Origin: Paulinella micropora
Lineage: Eukaryota > Cercozoa > Imbricatea > Euglyphida
Length of the DNA stretch: 64,000 bases
Reading direction: 5' to 3'
NCBI GenBank assembly: GCA_009731375.1
Contig: BJOX01000044.1
Span: 765,616 to 829,615 of the forward strand
The notes under the pieces are model-generated. The model did no database searches. It was not told the origin of the DNA and worked only from the letters and a program-made list of their open reading frames with translations. The position numbers were made by a program, and so were the translations under genes. Shown piece by piece: positions 1 to 11,976 of this stretch; within the stretch, counting starts at the first letter, position 1; each line of letters starts with the position of its first letter.

Positions 1-1016
1 ACGAAGTTAGCATAGATACAAGGAAGCTTTGGTACTGTACATACTTGTACTCATGCATTTTTCGATTTGTTCTCTGAGAACCAAGTCGAATAAATAATCT
101 TGTATTCCTTAGTTATGCGATGTTACAACAACATGCACAACCAGTAGTTTCCCGCCCCCCCCCACCCTCTTTACATTTCTCTTCTTATTGTTTCTAGTGT
201 TGTGTGAGAGTTAGTTAGTGGTCTGCTTACAGTGTTGGGTTGGATTTTTGGTTTTATTTTTATCTGGGCCGCACGGTTCCGCATATATGGGCCGCACGGT
301 TCCGTATATATTTTATCTGGGCCGAACGGTCACTCATATACAAATAAGTTTACTTTTCTGCTGTACTGCTTGCTACTAGCATTAATAATTACTAGATCAG
401 GCTTTCTGATCGGGTCTCACGACCTCACCCCGGATATTATCCACCTACGTCTCTCCGAATAAGGGAAGACGTAGGTCCCGGATGAGTAGATACTTGACTA
501 GCATTATATTCCGACCGTATCTTGAACTAGTAATAAAATATTCGTTATCCGAGCGAAGCATAGGATAACCTGATTTCCTTCTCTTCTGCACAATCACCTC
601 TGTAACAGAGTTCTCAATTGCTAACCCGATCCGTTACACTTTCCATGTGGCTCTCAACTGTTAACCAGATCCGTTACACTTTCCATGTGGTACCAATTTG
701 ATTCCCTTTCACTGAAAACTGGGGCGCACAAAAAGCGAAGCAAACCGTCACGGCGAGGCGCGAAGCGCACCGAACGAAAAGCGTATGGAAAAAAGTGAAT
801 CAAAACTTCACGGAGAGGCGCGAAGTGCGCCATGCACTGAAAAGAAAATTCTTGTACCGTGCCGGTCACCATGTTAGCACAATATCCCCCATATTTACGG
901 TTGGCCACGCAAGATTGTACGAAAATTGCATCCGCTCAAGCTTCTTTGGTATTGCCTTCCATTTGAAAACAGAAGTTGTAGCAAAAGTATACATGTACTG
1001 TGTTTGAATGTAATAC
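1..1016. other. Intergenic DNA, no gene seen
   Basis: No supported coding region. Visible structure: a perfect 9-bp stem hairpin (CCTACGTCT at 444-452 with AGACGTAGG at 467-475), a smaller hairpin near 543-568 (GTTATCC/GGATAAC), the phrase gggccgcacggttccg repeated near 268-310, an exact-period 40-bp tandem duplication at 611-690, and two diverged copies of a gaggcgcgaag-containing segment near 750-830. Short open frames here show no recognisable protein features. Confidence 0.6.
611..690. repeat. 40-bp tandem duplication
   Basis: Two adjacent 40-base copies (611-650 and 651-690) share the segment atccgttacactttccatg and differ at only a few positions. The period is exactly 40. No function can be assigned. 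Confidence 0.75.
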
Positions 1017-1090
1017 GCCTCTGTAACTCAGTTTGGTAGAGTGTTCGCCTCTTAAGCTATTAGTCGCGGATTCGAGCCCCACCAGGGGCT
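1017..1090 (+). tRNA. tRNA-Lys(CTT)-like gene, probably degenerate
   Basis: The sequence folds as a tRNA. The 7-bp acceptor stem GCCTCTG (1017-1023) pairs fully with CAGGGGC (1083-1089) allowing G-U. The D stem is ACTC/GAGT and the anticodon loop is CTCTTAA, giving CTT (lysine). The T loop TTCGAGC is intact. However, the anticodon stem (TTCGC/GCTAT) has two mismatches and the T stem (GCGGA/CCCAC) also has two, so this is more likely a pseudogene or the head of a tRNA-derived SINE than a working tRNA. No CCA is encoded, as expected for a nuclear tRNA. Confidence 0.6.
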
Positions 1091-1199
1091 TTTGCTCTTC
1101 GAATTAGCTCTTTTTTTCCACTCACGACTTTTCATAACTGTAACCAAGAATGTCCAGCAGTGTTGGTTGTTGTGCTGCTCATGAAATAGCTGCTGCGTA

Positions 1200-1620
1200 C
1201 ATTCCAAAGTACTTTCCAACTGTACTTTGTTATTGTCGCACAGGAATATGGGCGCATGTGAGTCACGTGTGCAAACATTCCAAAGTACTTTCCAACTGTA
1301 CTTCTTGCGTGAGGTAACAGTAGCTACAGTCTCAGACAATATATGCGCAGTACTAGTGCATATTTACAGACTATTCCTCTTAAGTTCCTCTGTTTGAGCT
1401 GTGTATGACGTAACAGATAGCTACGGTACACGCATCTGCAAATGAATGCATACCTCTAGATCTGTTTGAGACCTGTGCATGAGGTAACAGATGATTACAT
1501 CCGTGTACATGCATATGACTTTATACATACTCTACACGTACTTCTTGCGTGAAGTAACCGTACAGGTAGCTACATGCACGTGTATATGTACCAATTGTAT
1601 CACTTTTTGAGCTTTATACA
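1200..1620. repeat. Short degenerate dispersed repeats
   Basis: The 28-base segment starting cattccaaagtactttcc occurs at 1200-1227 and again at 1276-1303. The phrase 'cttcttgcgtga(g/a)gtaac' and related 'tgaggtaacag' motifs recur near 1303-1325, 1480-1492 and 1539-1560. This looks like a diverged local tandem array. No coding potential is seen. Confidence 0.55.
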
Positions 1621-1633
1621 TGATGTGACACAT

Positions 1634-1637
1634 ACAT

Positions 1638-1706
<69 letters not shown>

Positions 1707-1740
1707 GCAACAGCAACAGCAACAGCAACAACAACAGCAG

Positions 1741-1771
<31 letters not shown>

Positions 1772-1882
1772 AACAAGAACGACAACAAGAACGACAACAA
1801 GAACGACAACAAGAACGACAACAACAACAAGAATTGTCGCGATATTCTGGGCTGACATTTTGTTGTTGTTGTTGTTGTTGTT

Positions 1883-1913
<31 letters not shown>

Positions 1914-1925
1914 ATGTTGTCGTTG

Positions 1926-1957
<32 letters not shown>

Positions 1958-2320
1958 TACATACATACACACACATACACATACACATACATGCATACAT
2001 ACATGCATGCATACATACATGCATACATACATATACATACATACATGCATACATACATAGATACTTACATAGATACATACATACATACATACATACATAC
2101 ACACACACTTAACTAGGTCGGGATAGGGTCTTTGACGTTCAAACAACTCCCATAACGTTACACCGAACATGTACACATCGATAGGCAGGCAGGCAGGCAG
2201 GTAGGTAGGTAGGTAGGTAGGTAGGTAGGTAGGAGGTAGGTATGTAGGTAGGTAGAATGATAGATTGATATACGGATAGATAGATAGATAGGTAGGTAGG
2301 GTAGAAAAATATTTGAAAAA
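1634..2320. repeat. Compound microsatellites (CAA)n, (TACA)n, (GGTA)n, (GATA)n
   Basis: About 1636-1840 is (CAA)n with interspersed (GAACGACAA) units. About 1859-1925 is (TTG)n then (ATG)n. About 1927-2105 is (TACA)n with TGCA variants. About 2182-2310 is (GGCA)n, (GGTA)n and (GATA)n. All open frames here are repeat translations. Confidence 0.95.
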
Positions 2321-2515
2321 AACTCCCGCAACGTTTCACCAACACACATATCAGGGTTATTTGCATGTTTATCTTTCACCAACATTCCTGTCAAACCAAT
2401 AAATCTTGATATGAGAGAAAAAATCACTACTTCGCGCGTCTGCAACCACTGTAGTGTTTTGGTTTCGCACATCTTTTTGTAGCAATATTATTTTTTTGCG
2501 TTTTGGGCATTTTGT

Positions 2516-3918
<1,403 letters not shown>

Positions 3919-4122
3919 TGTAGATTTTGCATCATTACAGTCACTATTGCCTATTGTTGTGGTCGATTTCATCACGTATTATTTGTGTCGAGAGGCTGTG
4001 CATATTATTCCGGCATGATGCGGGAAAATCTAAACAAGCGTACCCGCCGATTTTTTCCTTGTGCTTCACACACCTTATTTCCAGGTAGGATTAGCCCCAG
4101 GGTTCCTTTTTGACTTGTTTAG

Positions 4123-4371
4123 ATGCAGTCCCTGTCATCAAACCAAAAGAAGGCAGTCCTGCTGGTCGCTGCCGCGGCAGGTGTTGCAACAGCTTATGGC
4201 TACTACCGCTGTAGACCAGCCCAGGGACAAGAGCCGTGCGAGGCCAAGGAGGCGCGCTCCCCGATCCCGAGTCTCGGTGTGTCGGTAGCGCTGCTGCTGG
4301 TCACGTACCAGCGCTGGGAGGCCGCGGGCCGCCTGGCTACGGGCGCCACCACCGACGACGTGGTGCGCGGT
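4123..4371 (+). pseudogene. 5' exon of SYAW/TIR-like-TPR gene, cut by a DIRS-like element
   Basis: Opens at ATG 4123, preceded by a pyrimidine-rich stretch ending in AG (a plausible 3' splice site just before the ATG). The first ~30 residues contain a hydrophobic segment (AVLLVAAAAGVATAYGYY, about residues 11-28), likely a membrane anchor. The frame is open to codon GGT (4369-4371), where a mobile element begins. When 4372-11976 is removed, codon GGT is followed in frame by AAT (11977) and the downstream SYAW domain. Across the joint the text DDVVRG-NLVKPATA is what I expect from this algal protein family, where a TT(D)xV...PAT stretch precedes the VFVSYAW core. The gene is dead: the downstream half has stops and frameshifts. 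Family recall is from memory; the in-frame joint is seen directly. Confidence 0.75.
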
Positions 4372-4481
4372 GAACCGGTGCGTTAATCGACCGGCTAGTT
4401 TGGCGAAGTTGCACCCCCGGGCCCGACTGGGCCGGGGCTGCTACTTTAATGATAACTTCGTTGGCGGGCCCGTCAGGCACC
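4372..4481 (-). repeat. Split direct repeat B2 (element 3' end)
   Basis: A 110-bp repeat beginning gaaccggtgcgttaatcg on the plus strand, matching B1 at 5005-5114 with very few differences. Its left edge abuts host codon GGT, so this is the 3' terminus of the minus-strand element. Confidence 0.88.
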
Positions 4482-4764
4482 GCACTAACAGAGACTGCAA
4501 AGAAAAATATTAATATATGATAAGACACAAAGAGCCTAGAGAGACTGGAAATATACAGGAAGCCGGTGCCGCATGCCGAGCGGGCGGCAGGAAAGCCAAA
4601 TGTCACATGAAGGAACCTACAAGAGAAGCTAAACAAATGCTACTTATAAACTGCTGATCTGGACTAAGAATCACAAGCGACGTGATGCTCCAGCAAGATA
4701 GAAAAGAAAAAGAGAAACGAGAAAGGAAATAGGGAGCAAGAGAAAGAAAGGAAGAAAAAAAAAG
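4482..4764. other. Spacer between B2 and A2
   Basis: About 283 bases inside the YR element, purine-rich toward 4730-4764. No coding region is recognised. Confidence 0.6.
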
Positions 4765-5001
4765 AAAAAAAATAAAAGAAGAAAAGTGAAAAAGTGAAGA
4801 GACTGCCTAGGCATGAGTCTCGTCCAAAGCTTGGAGAACAGCTTCTGAACCAGCATAATCGGGTCGCCAGACCTAGTCAGTTTCTCTGGACACGCGGATC
4901 AGCCAGCCAACGAATACTGTTGGCTCTGGAAAGAAGGTGGCAGAAACACCAGAAACTACCCGCGATCGGCCTTCCGTTTCACCAGAGCCAAAACGGCTCA
5001 C
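4765..5001 (-). repeat. Split direct repeat A2
   Basis: A 237-bp copy of A1 (11742-11976). Differences seen: a 3-base insertion after ggctctggaaa, a 1-base indel in the gtgaagagac region, and one small substitution cluster (cttccg versus ctgacg). It ends three bases (caa, 5002-5004) before B1, giving the B1-A2 junction that corresponds to a circular-intermediate joint. Confidence 0.88.
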
Positions 5002-5004
5002 CAA

Positions 5005-5114
5005 GAACCGGTGCGTTAATCGACCGGCTAGTTTGGCGAAGTTGCACCCCCGGGCCCGGCTGGGCCGGGGGTGCTACTTTAATGATAACTTCGTTGGCGG
5101 GCCCGTCAGGCACC
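5005..5114 (-). repeat. Split direct repeat B1
   Basis: A 110-bp copy of B2, starting gaaccggtgcg and ending cgtcaggcacc. It is nearly adjacent to A2, as required in a B1-A2-B2 layout. Confidence 0.88.
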
Positions 5115-5189
5115 ACCCTGGCCTTGGAAGCGCACGACGATGTCGTCGATGTCATCAGACGATAGATAGCTGGAGTGNNNNNNNNNNGT

Positions 5190-6245
5190 CAGACGATAGC
5201 TGGAGGGCAGATTCCATGGCCAGCCCGCCAAACAAACTAGCAGAACCAGCGGCATTCCTATGCTGGCTACGGGGAGAGTGCCCCAGCCTGCCCAGGGATG
5301 CCGATGCAGCGCGGACCGCCTCGTTGGTGACACGGACGTACAGCTGGTAGGACTGAGCGCCATCTTCCCATATGCTTAATGATATCAGCTGTCACTCCTG
5401 GGATCATCGCCAAAGAGGTGGCGCCCCCAATTCTGAGGCTGTGTGAACCATATAGGGCAGGGTCAAGCCCTACTTCGCAAACGAGACGCCGAAGTGAAGA
5501 CTGCAGCCATGAGTACGAAAGCGGCTGCCCACTTGCAGACTGAAACAGCGGAGCCCATGGCAACTTATTCGGAGCTGCATTCCACGCAACTTGTAATCGG
5601 GTTAAGGGCCAGGAAATCGACTCATTCCTGTGCAGGCGCAGTGTAGCACCTTCTCGGCAGAAGTCTGTCTTCGACGCCTCAATGAAAATGTCTACCCACT
5701 GCGGCGGTACCTCGCTTTCCCACTGAGCATGCTCTCTTCGTAGCGGGGCAGAGGATGAATCCGCTTTCACCACCATCTCGCCGGAGCGCAGCAGAGCATA
5801 AATACCGGTAGTGATAATCGCTGCAAGCATGACTGACTCAGTGCAATGCTTGCCCGTCAGCAGCACGCCTAGCATCTTCACTGCAAGCTGAACCGTGATA
5901 GGAAGGCGCCTTCGAGGAGCCCTGGATCTCGCTCTCTTAAAAGCCCGTCTGACTCTTCGAACGCGTGCGTCGCTGAAGGGAGCTACCGACCATCCCATGT
6001 CCACACAGAAGCTTCGTAGACCGGCCACGTATCCAAAGATTGTGTTAGCCTTCAGACCGATGGGTGCTCCCTGCTCGTCCTTCTCGCGGCCACGCAGGGC
6101 TGAGAACAAATATGCCATGAAGAAGATAATAACCATAGCGGAGGGAGGAAATGTTGAACATGCCACAGAAGCGCCAGTAGTGACGCATGCCAGTGAGATA
6201 CGTTTCCCGAGTGCTCGCCGCGAGGCCCGTTGCAATCAAGAACAC
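5190..6245 (-). pseudogene. Tyrosine recombinase of the DIRS-like element
   Basis: Cuts and rejoins DNA to insert the circular cDNA. An N-terminal core-binding region is visible in one frame (STRETYLTGMRHYWRFCG, near 6150-6215) and continues in another frame from about 6140 with KANTIFGYVAGLRSF. The catalytic domain shows the first Arg in ALLRSGEM, the box HSLRIGGAT and the HMGRW box (about 5355-5370). The expected catalytic-Tyr segment, SYQLYVRVTNEAVRAAS, is present but one frame away, so a 1-nt shift near 5354 removes the nucleophile from the long open frame (5267-6235). There are at least two frameshifts. A 10-N gap lies downstream at 5178-5187. The family assignment is secure; activity is not. 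Confidence 0.85.
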
Positions 6246-6256
6246 TGCTGTTGGGA

Positions 6257-7790
6257 CTAGTTGTGGCGCTCTCCTTCCGGCGAAAGACGAGGCGACGGAG
6301 CCGGTGACAAGCTCCTTGATGAGGCAAGCTGCAGAAAACGCATGGGATCATTCTTCGATAGCGCATCAGCTAGATCATTTGCATCACGAGGAATATGCTC
6401 AAACCGCACTGCAGCACCAAGTGTAATCAAAGACTCCAGTACGTCTCTTGCAGCAGAGTCAAGATTGTCGCTCTGTGCTGCGCCAGCACTCAGCGCCTGA
6501 ACAGCTGCGCTGTTGTCAAGTTGAAAGAGGACCCGCCTCCCTCGGAAGAAATCCTTAAAGACGGACGTAGCGGTCTGGACCGCGAACACTTCGAGCACGG
6601 ATGATGAGTGTGCAGTCTTCACCAACGCGCGCTTCAGCTCAGCGTCTGTGTGCTTGCGGTAGGCCCACTCGACTTGCTTGTCCGGTACGCCAGGGGCCTT
6701 CAGGATGATGATGCCGTGGCCGAACGATGAGCCAGCATCGGAGCGCGCATGCACATCTGTGTTCTCAACTGAGATGTCTGAGACAGCGCATAGCTTGCGT
6801 AGCATGACTGAAGATGGTACCACGCGAACCGCTCTTGCCAGCCACTCAATGTCTCGCTTCATACTGACAGGCAACTTTGCATGTTGTAAACGCGCAGGGC
6901 CTTGTGAAGGCAACGTATGTTTGCACGCGTTAACTCTGCAAGCAGCCGGACGCAAGCCATTGAAAACACTCGCGAAGTTGAAAGCCTTCCCCAAGAACTT
7001 CTCTAACGCCTTGAACGAAGGGCTCTGTAGCGTAAGTCTAGCAGACTCTGCGAATCTCTCCTTCTTTCCTACTGGATCAGAGACTGTGGGTGAAGGTAGC
7101 TCCATACTGACATCGAAAAGCCAGCCGATAAATTGTATACTGAAGCTAGGGCCCTCCAGCTTGGACAACTTAAGGGGAAAGCCGTATCTATCCGCTACGA
7201 ACTGGACTAGTGAGAGGATGACACGTGCTTCCTCCTCGCTGCAGATCAAAATAGCCAAGTAGTCATCGACCCAGCGAACGAGATGCGCCCAATCTGGTAG
7301 CCACGACGAAAGAAGCTCCTCGAAGAGAAAACCATATCGCTCCCAAATACCTGGTGAGGCTCTACCTCAAAATACCAGACGCAAGGGAACTGAGAAGCGC
7401 CCCAGCCACTCAAGCACGGAAAGATGCCAATCCATGGGTCGAATGGGGATGAGCCGAAACGCCTTCGCTACGTCAAGCTTGAGAAGATACACGGAAGCAC
7501 GGGATGCTCTGGCAAGTGAATGTGCATCAACGAGTGTTGATACTAAGCTCTCCCACCGCACGAATTCAGAGAAGAGTTTAGGTGTGCAGGTGTTTGTCGC
7601 CAAGCTCCCTCCGGCCGTGAGATCAATAATGATGCGAAGGTCGGACTTATCTTTTGCTACCACTCCGAGTGGTGCAATTCTTGACTCCAAGAGAGGAGAC
7701 GACGCTGCCCAAGGTGAGAGCCAGCCCTTTTGGAGTTCTTTGTCTAGCTCACCAGTGACAAACTCATGTGGGAAGTTGCCGAATTGTAAT
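6257..7790 (-). pseudogene. Reverse transcriptase-RNase H of the DIRS-like element
   Basis: RT copies element RNA into cDNA and RNase H removes the RNA. On the minus strand from about 7750, a frame reads ELDKELQKGWLSPW, then ESRIAPLGVVAKDKSDLRIIIDLT (motifs before A), then KLDVAKAFRLIPI (motif A, catalytic Asp). A single in-frame TGA at 7367-7369 sits where the family has FG.R.SP. The same frame then continues through GIWERYGFLFEELL to WVDDYLAIL (motif C, VDD) and the thumb (LKLSKLEGPSFSIQFIGW). RNase H follows, with Asp in RSDAGSS, Glu in SSVLEVFAV, Asp in FQLDNSAAV and Asp in DANDLADALS. A further frameshift is likely near 7780-7800, since the segment ending GANLCYEGPRSGS belongs upstream in another frame. 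Confidence 0.88.
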
Positions 7791-8016
7791 TGTCAAGCCT
7801 TGCGCTGCCTGACCTCGGCCCTTCATAACACAGGTTGGCGCCGTTCAATAGTCCGTCCACAACCAAATCGAGGAATACAGGGTCTGCGATGTGCCAAGCA
7901 TCCACCAAGATATTGTTTATCGCTCGAAAGTTCGCTGTCGCCGACGGGACAGGGACGCCGAGACGCTTCGCCAACTGTTCAGGAGACTCGCTGCCTACTA
8001 CCGGCTCGGAAGACAC
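7744..8016 (-). pseudogene. N-terminal RT-associated segment of the DIRS-like element
   Basis: A 90-codon open frame containing VDAWHIADPVFLDLV and GLLNGANLCYEGPRSGS, the kind of segment that precedes the RT core in DIRS-like pol proteins. It ends by frameshift into the RT frame. The stretch 8020-8590 upstream has only low-complexity Ser/Leu-rich frames and is probably the degraded gag-pol junction. Confidence 0.6.
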
Positions 8017-8589
8017 CTGAGACCCCTGAGACGTGCATCGTCTGTGCTGATGCGCGCGATTGCGGCGGTCCTGGCGCTAGCAGGGATACGTTGGAAGCGC
8101 GCCAAGCATGCACTGTCTGCTCGAGGGACCGAAAGATGAAACAGCTTTCGCTGAAGATTGCAAGAATCGGAGCTGATTGTCTTTGATAATCTCGTTCCTG
8201 AGCGCCAGAGTGCAAAATCAGCTGCCTGAGCGCTGCTCCAGGCTTTCCAAATGCTGTCAGGTAGGCTGCAGACACTCAATCCATGTGGACGCGTGCCCGG
8301 CTGCCAGAAGTTAATCCATCTCTGTGATGAGCTTAAGCAGTGGAGGCCCCTCGCCCTCGCCGCCGGGGTAGAGAAAGATAGCCTGTTCTGAACTCCTGAT
8401 GAAGAGGGGAGGCCTGAGGAGGGGGTCGTGACGCGCACGGCAGAAAGATGTGATGCGGAACTCTCTAAGATAGCTGGGAGAGAGGAAGAGGAAGATAAGG
8501 GAGATGAAACAGAAGGAGAAGCTATATGGGGGTAAGAGCTGGACAGCTGCGCGGAGCTGGGAGCAGGCGAAAGATGCGCAGCACTACTA

Positions 8590-9621
8590 CTAAGACGTCT
8601 GGGTGCTTCTTGCCCGGTAGGATGCAACCTTCCCGACCGTCATTCTGCTCCCTTGGACGGGCAGGCAGACAAGCCATGCCCAGGTTATGTGATCTGACTT
8701 GTTGTAGTAGATGCACAGGCCTTTGTCCCGCAGCCTATCGAACGCCGAGCTTGACAGCTCAAACGCTTCCGACTTACGTGCCTTCTTCACAGGCGTTCGA
8801 TCACTAGACTCGCGGTGGCGTCTGTCTTTTCCTCCCAACCCTCCGCTCAGTGCGCGTACACGGGCGTAAGTCTGGTCCGACAGCGCTTTCGTCTCCATCG
8901 CTGCGTAATCAGACGCGAAGTAAGAGGAGTTGCTGAAATCAGGAAGTACTCTACGAAGAGAAGCAGCGAGTCTGATTGACTCGATCAGGCCGCATACAGT
9001 TGTCGCCGACAGGCCCACCGCCCAGTAATCGATGAGCCTGACAGTAAATTTCTCAGTTGGCTCGCGCAGAGTAGGCCACATCGCTACGTAGGCCTCCTTC
9101 ATCCGCCACCAGCAATCGAACAGAAACTGCCATGTATGTACTTGCTTTCCAGATGCGCAGCCTGCTCTTGGCACCAGGTGCCGCTCTGCTTCTCCCTGCT
9201 CGGTGCTCAGCGGCGTGTACAACGCGAATGACGATACTGGAGCTAGAAGGGGGCGATGATTTAGCAGTGCCAGGCCGACCTTCGGCTCGAGTCTCCGTAA
9301 GCACTGAACAGCTGGATCTGCTTCAATGAAATCGAACCAACGTTTCTGGTCTACAAGCCCCACCTGCTGTTGCAGTTGCACTGCCGCAGCAAGGGACGCG
9401 TTGATGTCGTTCGGGCCGAGGAGAGACTCACTGAGTAAGGCTGTGCCAAACGTGCTGCTAGATGCTTGCAGAAACTCACTGCTTATGGCAGTGGAGGGTA
9501 GCCAGTCGGCTGGCGAGCACGATGATCCTGCAGTTGCCGAGCAGGGAGGCAGCTCGTAGCCCTGGAATCCCTTCTTTGGCTGAGACTCAGCCAGACTGTG
9601 CTGCTGACCGCCTGCCACCAC
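8590..9621 (-). pseudogene. gag-like C-terminal part of the DIRS-like element
   Basis: A 343-codon open frame with no catalytic motif. It has a helical middle (FLFDCWWRMKEAYVAMW, about residues 165-185), then LIESIRLAASLRRVL, a basic stretch (GGKDRRHRESSDRTPVKKARK), and near the C-terminus LCIYYNKSDHITWAW, which looks like a zinc knuckle that has lost ligands. Position upstream of RT and composition suggest the structural gag-like protein. The N-terminal part lies beyond the simple-repeat block at 11148-11697. Confidence 0.6.
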
Positions 9622-9834
9622 GGCAAGAAGGCGACGTCAGAAATACACTTTGGAAGCACGACGTGCGCAAAGCAAGCTAACCTTGAGTGTTCCCAGACTG
9701 GAAAGCACTGAAGGGAACTTCAGGAGGAAATTCTGCGCCTACGCAAGAAAGCGTGGCCAGACTAAGAAAACAGCTTGAGAAGCAATGCGACACATTGCTG
9801 CCTAGCTGGACTAGAGAGACGAGGTGAACCTGGA

Positions 9835-9853
9835 NNNNNNNNNNNNNNNNNNN

Positions 9854-9912
<59 letters not shown>

Positions 9913-10275
9913 AGACACGAAACACAAAGAAAGAAAACATATGCGCAGAAATGGTAAAGTAAAGTACAGAAAGACACAAAATATATACTAAGGAAAGAGA
10001 GATGAAAAGTAGATTGATAACAACAGGGAGAGAGCACGATGGAGAGAGAAAGCTGATAAAAATTATATAGAGGGAAAATAAAGAAAGGGAGTGATAGATA
10101 CAGTGATTGAGAAAGAAAAAAATGATACAGACAGACAAAAACTAAGAACAGCATCAAGAAAGAGATTTTTTTTTTTAAAGAAAAAGGAAATACTGAAAAG
10201 AAGCAGCGTAGGAGTGTGTGCATGTGTATGTGCATGTGTGTGTGCATGTGTGTGAGCGTGTGTGTGTGTGTGTGT

Positions 10276-10306
<31 letters not shown>

Positions 10307-10320
10307 GGCGAGTGTGTGTA

Positions 10321-10399
<79 letters not shown>

Positions 10400-10487
10400 G
10401 GGAGAGAGAGAGAGAGAGGGNNNNNNNNNNGAGAGAAAGAGGGAGAAAGAGGGAGAAAGAGAGAGATAGGAAGAAAGGAAGAAAGAA

Positions 10488-10551
<64 letters not shown>

Positions 10552-10618
10552 TGAGATAGATATAGATCAAGACGAGTAAACAAAGCTCAAAAGCTAGAGA
10601 GAAAGAGAAAATAGAGAA

Positions 10619-10655
<37 letters not shown>

Positions 10656-10715
10656 AAAGAGAGAGAGATCGAGAAGGAGAGAAAGATAGAGAGAGATCGA
10701 GAGAGATAAAGAGAG

Positions 10716-10775
<60 letters not shown>

Positions 10776-10858
10776 GAGAGAGAAAAAGAGAGATCGAGAG
10801 AAAGAGAGAGAGAGGCAAGGAAAGAGAGTAACAAAGAAAGAGAGAGAGAGAGATAGAT

Positions 10859-10905
<47 letters not shown>

Positions 10906-11150
10906 AAGCAGGAAGGAAAGAAAGAAAGAAAGAAAGAAAGAGAGCGAGAGCGATATATATATATGTATATATATGTATGTATATAAATATATATAAATGT
11001 ATATATACTAGATATATATATATGTGTATATAGAGAGAGAGAGAGAAAGAGAGAGATAGATAGAGAAAGAGAGAGAGAGAGAGAGAGACGCACAACATTG
11101 GAGGCACAAATAAGTAAAACTATATACATATATATAAAGCATAAGTATTA
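9835..11150. repeat. Simple-repeat block inside the DIRS-like element
   Basis: A 19-N gap (9835-9853), a poly-A run to about 9911, A-rich DNA, (TG)n at about 10215-10340, (GA)n and (GAAA)n from 10341 to about 11090 with a 10-N gap at 10421-10430, and AT-rich segments at 10952-11030. It separates the two gag-like segments of the element, so it arose by insertion and/or slippage after or during the element's spread. Confidence 0.9.
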
Positions 11151-11697
11151 TATATATGTTTTGCGGTGACCTGCAGCTGATGGGCCAGTGCGGCCATCCT
11201 TATCGAAGGCAGGGCCTTCATCTGCTCTGCGTTTTGCAGTGTCGAGCTGAAGTTTCTGGTCAGCCAGCTCCTGTCGTAACCTCGTGATCTCTTCTGCGCT
11301 ACCGCTGGAGTCGGCTCCTCCTGTTGTAGCCTTGCTTGGGTCCACAAGTATTCCTTCCGCCAGTGCTTCCATGAAGATTGCAAGAGCGGTGGTACAGTCC
11401 CAATGCCTACTGATGCGTCTTGCGAGTTTGTCCTTATCAGTGTCGCCCGCGATTGACTTCGCGTCGTTGCTAGCTACTGACGGGTCGCTGAAACGAAAGG
11501 CAGCTAGCTGGAGAAACGTGACGTTGTCGAGTCCTCTCCATGAGGTCGCTGCCAGGTTGGGGAGACCACCCAAGTGGATTATAAGCAGCAGCCGCTGTTC
11601 TGAAACCGTCGAGGCTTCTCCCTGCTGTGATACTAGTATTTGGATTTGTCCCTGTGCTAGTGCTAGATGAACTAGACGAAGTGCTAGGGAGAGACAT
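11148..11697 (-). pseudogene. gag-like N-terminal part of the DIRS-like element
   Basis: Two overlapping open frames (11470-11697 and 11148-11573). The first is Ser/Thr-rich (SLPSTSSSSSSTST). The second contains SWRGLDNVTFLQLAAFRFSD and a likely coiled coil (EEITRLRQELADQKLQLDTAKR, split here only for display: EEITRLRQELAD / QKLQLDTAKR). It lies directly downstream of repeat A1, where the first ORF of a DIRS/PAT element begins. The frame is lost into AT-rich repeats at about 11150. No catalytic domain is present. Confidence 0.6.
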
Positions 11698-11741
11698 CAG
11701 AATTCGAGAAGCTGAATTATCAACTCGATGCTTAAGCTTGT

Positions 11742-11976
11742 AAAAAAAATAAAAGAAGAAAAGTGAAAAAGTGAAAGAGACTGCCTAGGCATGAGTCTCG
11801 TCCAAAGCTTGGAGAACAGCTTCTGAACCAGCATAATCGGGTCGCCAGACCTAGTCAGTTTCTCTGGACACGCGGATCAGCCAGCCAACGAATACTGTTG
11901 GCTCTGGAAAGGTGGCAGAAACACCAGAAACTACCCGCGATCGGCCTGACGTTTCACCAGAGCCAAAACGGCTCAC
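11742..11976 (-). repeat. Split direct repeat A1 (element 5' end)
   Basis: A 235-bp repeat matching A2 (4765-5001). On the plus strand it ends ccaaaacggctcac and is followed at once by host sequence (aatttggtcaag) that continues the interrupted gene in frame. This is the 5' terminus of the minus-strand element. Confidence 0.88.

Larger units (their letters stand above)
4372..11976 (-). mobile_element. DIRS/PAT/Ngaro-like tyrosine-recombinase retrotransposon with split direct repeats
   Basis: Read on the minus strand the order is A1 (11976-11742), gag-like region, RT/RNase H, tyrosine recombinase, B1 (5114-5005), A2 (5001-4765), B2 (4481-4372). This A1-ORFs-B1-A2-B2 layout is the split-direct-repeat signature of PAT- and Ngaro-type YR retrotransposons. 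Both outer ends were defined independently, by where B2 stops matching B1 and A1 stops matching A2. No target duplication is seen, as expected for integration by a tyrosine recombinase. About 1.3-1.5 kb of simple repeats (about 9680-11150) splits the gag region. The element carries frameshifts and a stop and is not autonomous as assembled. A 10-N gap sits at 5178-5187. Confidence 0.9.

Noticed and set aside
10175-11129. Ser/Leu-rich open frames in the (GA)n region.
   Set aside because: Translations of dinucleotide repeats.
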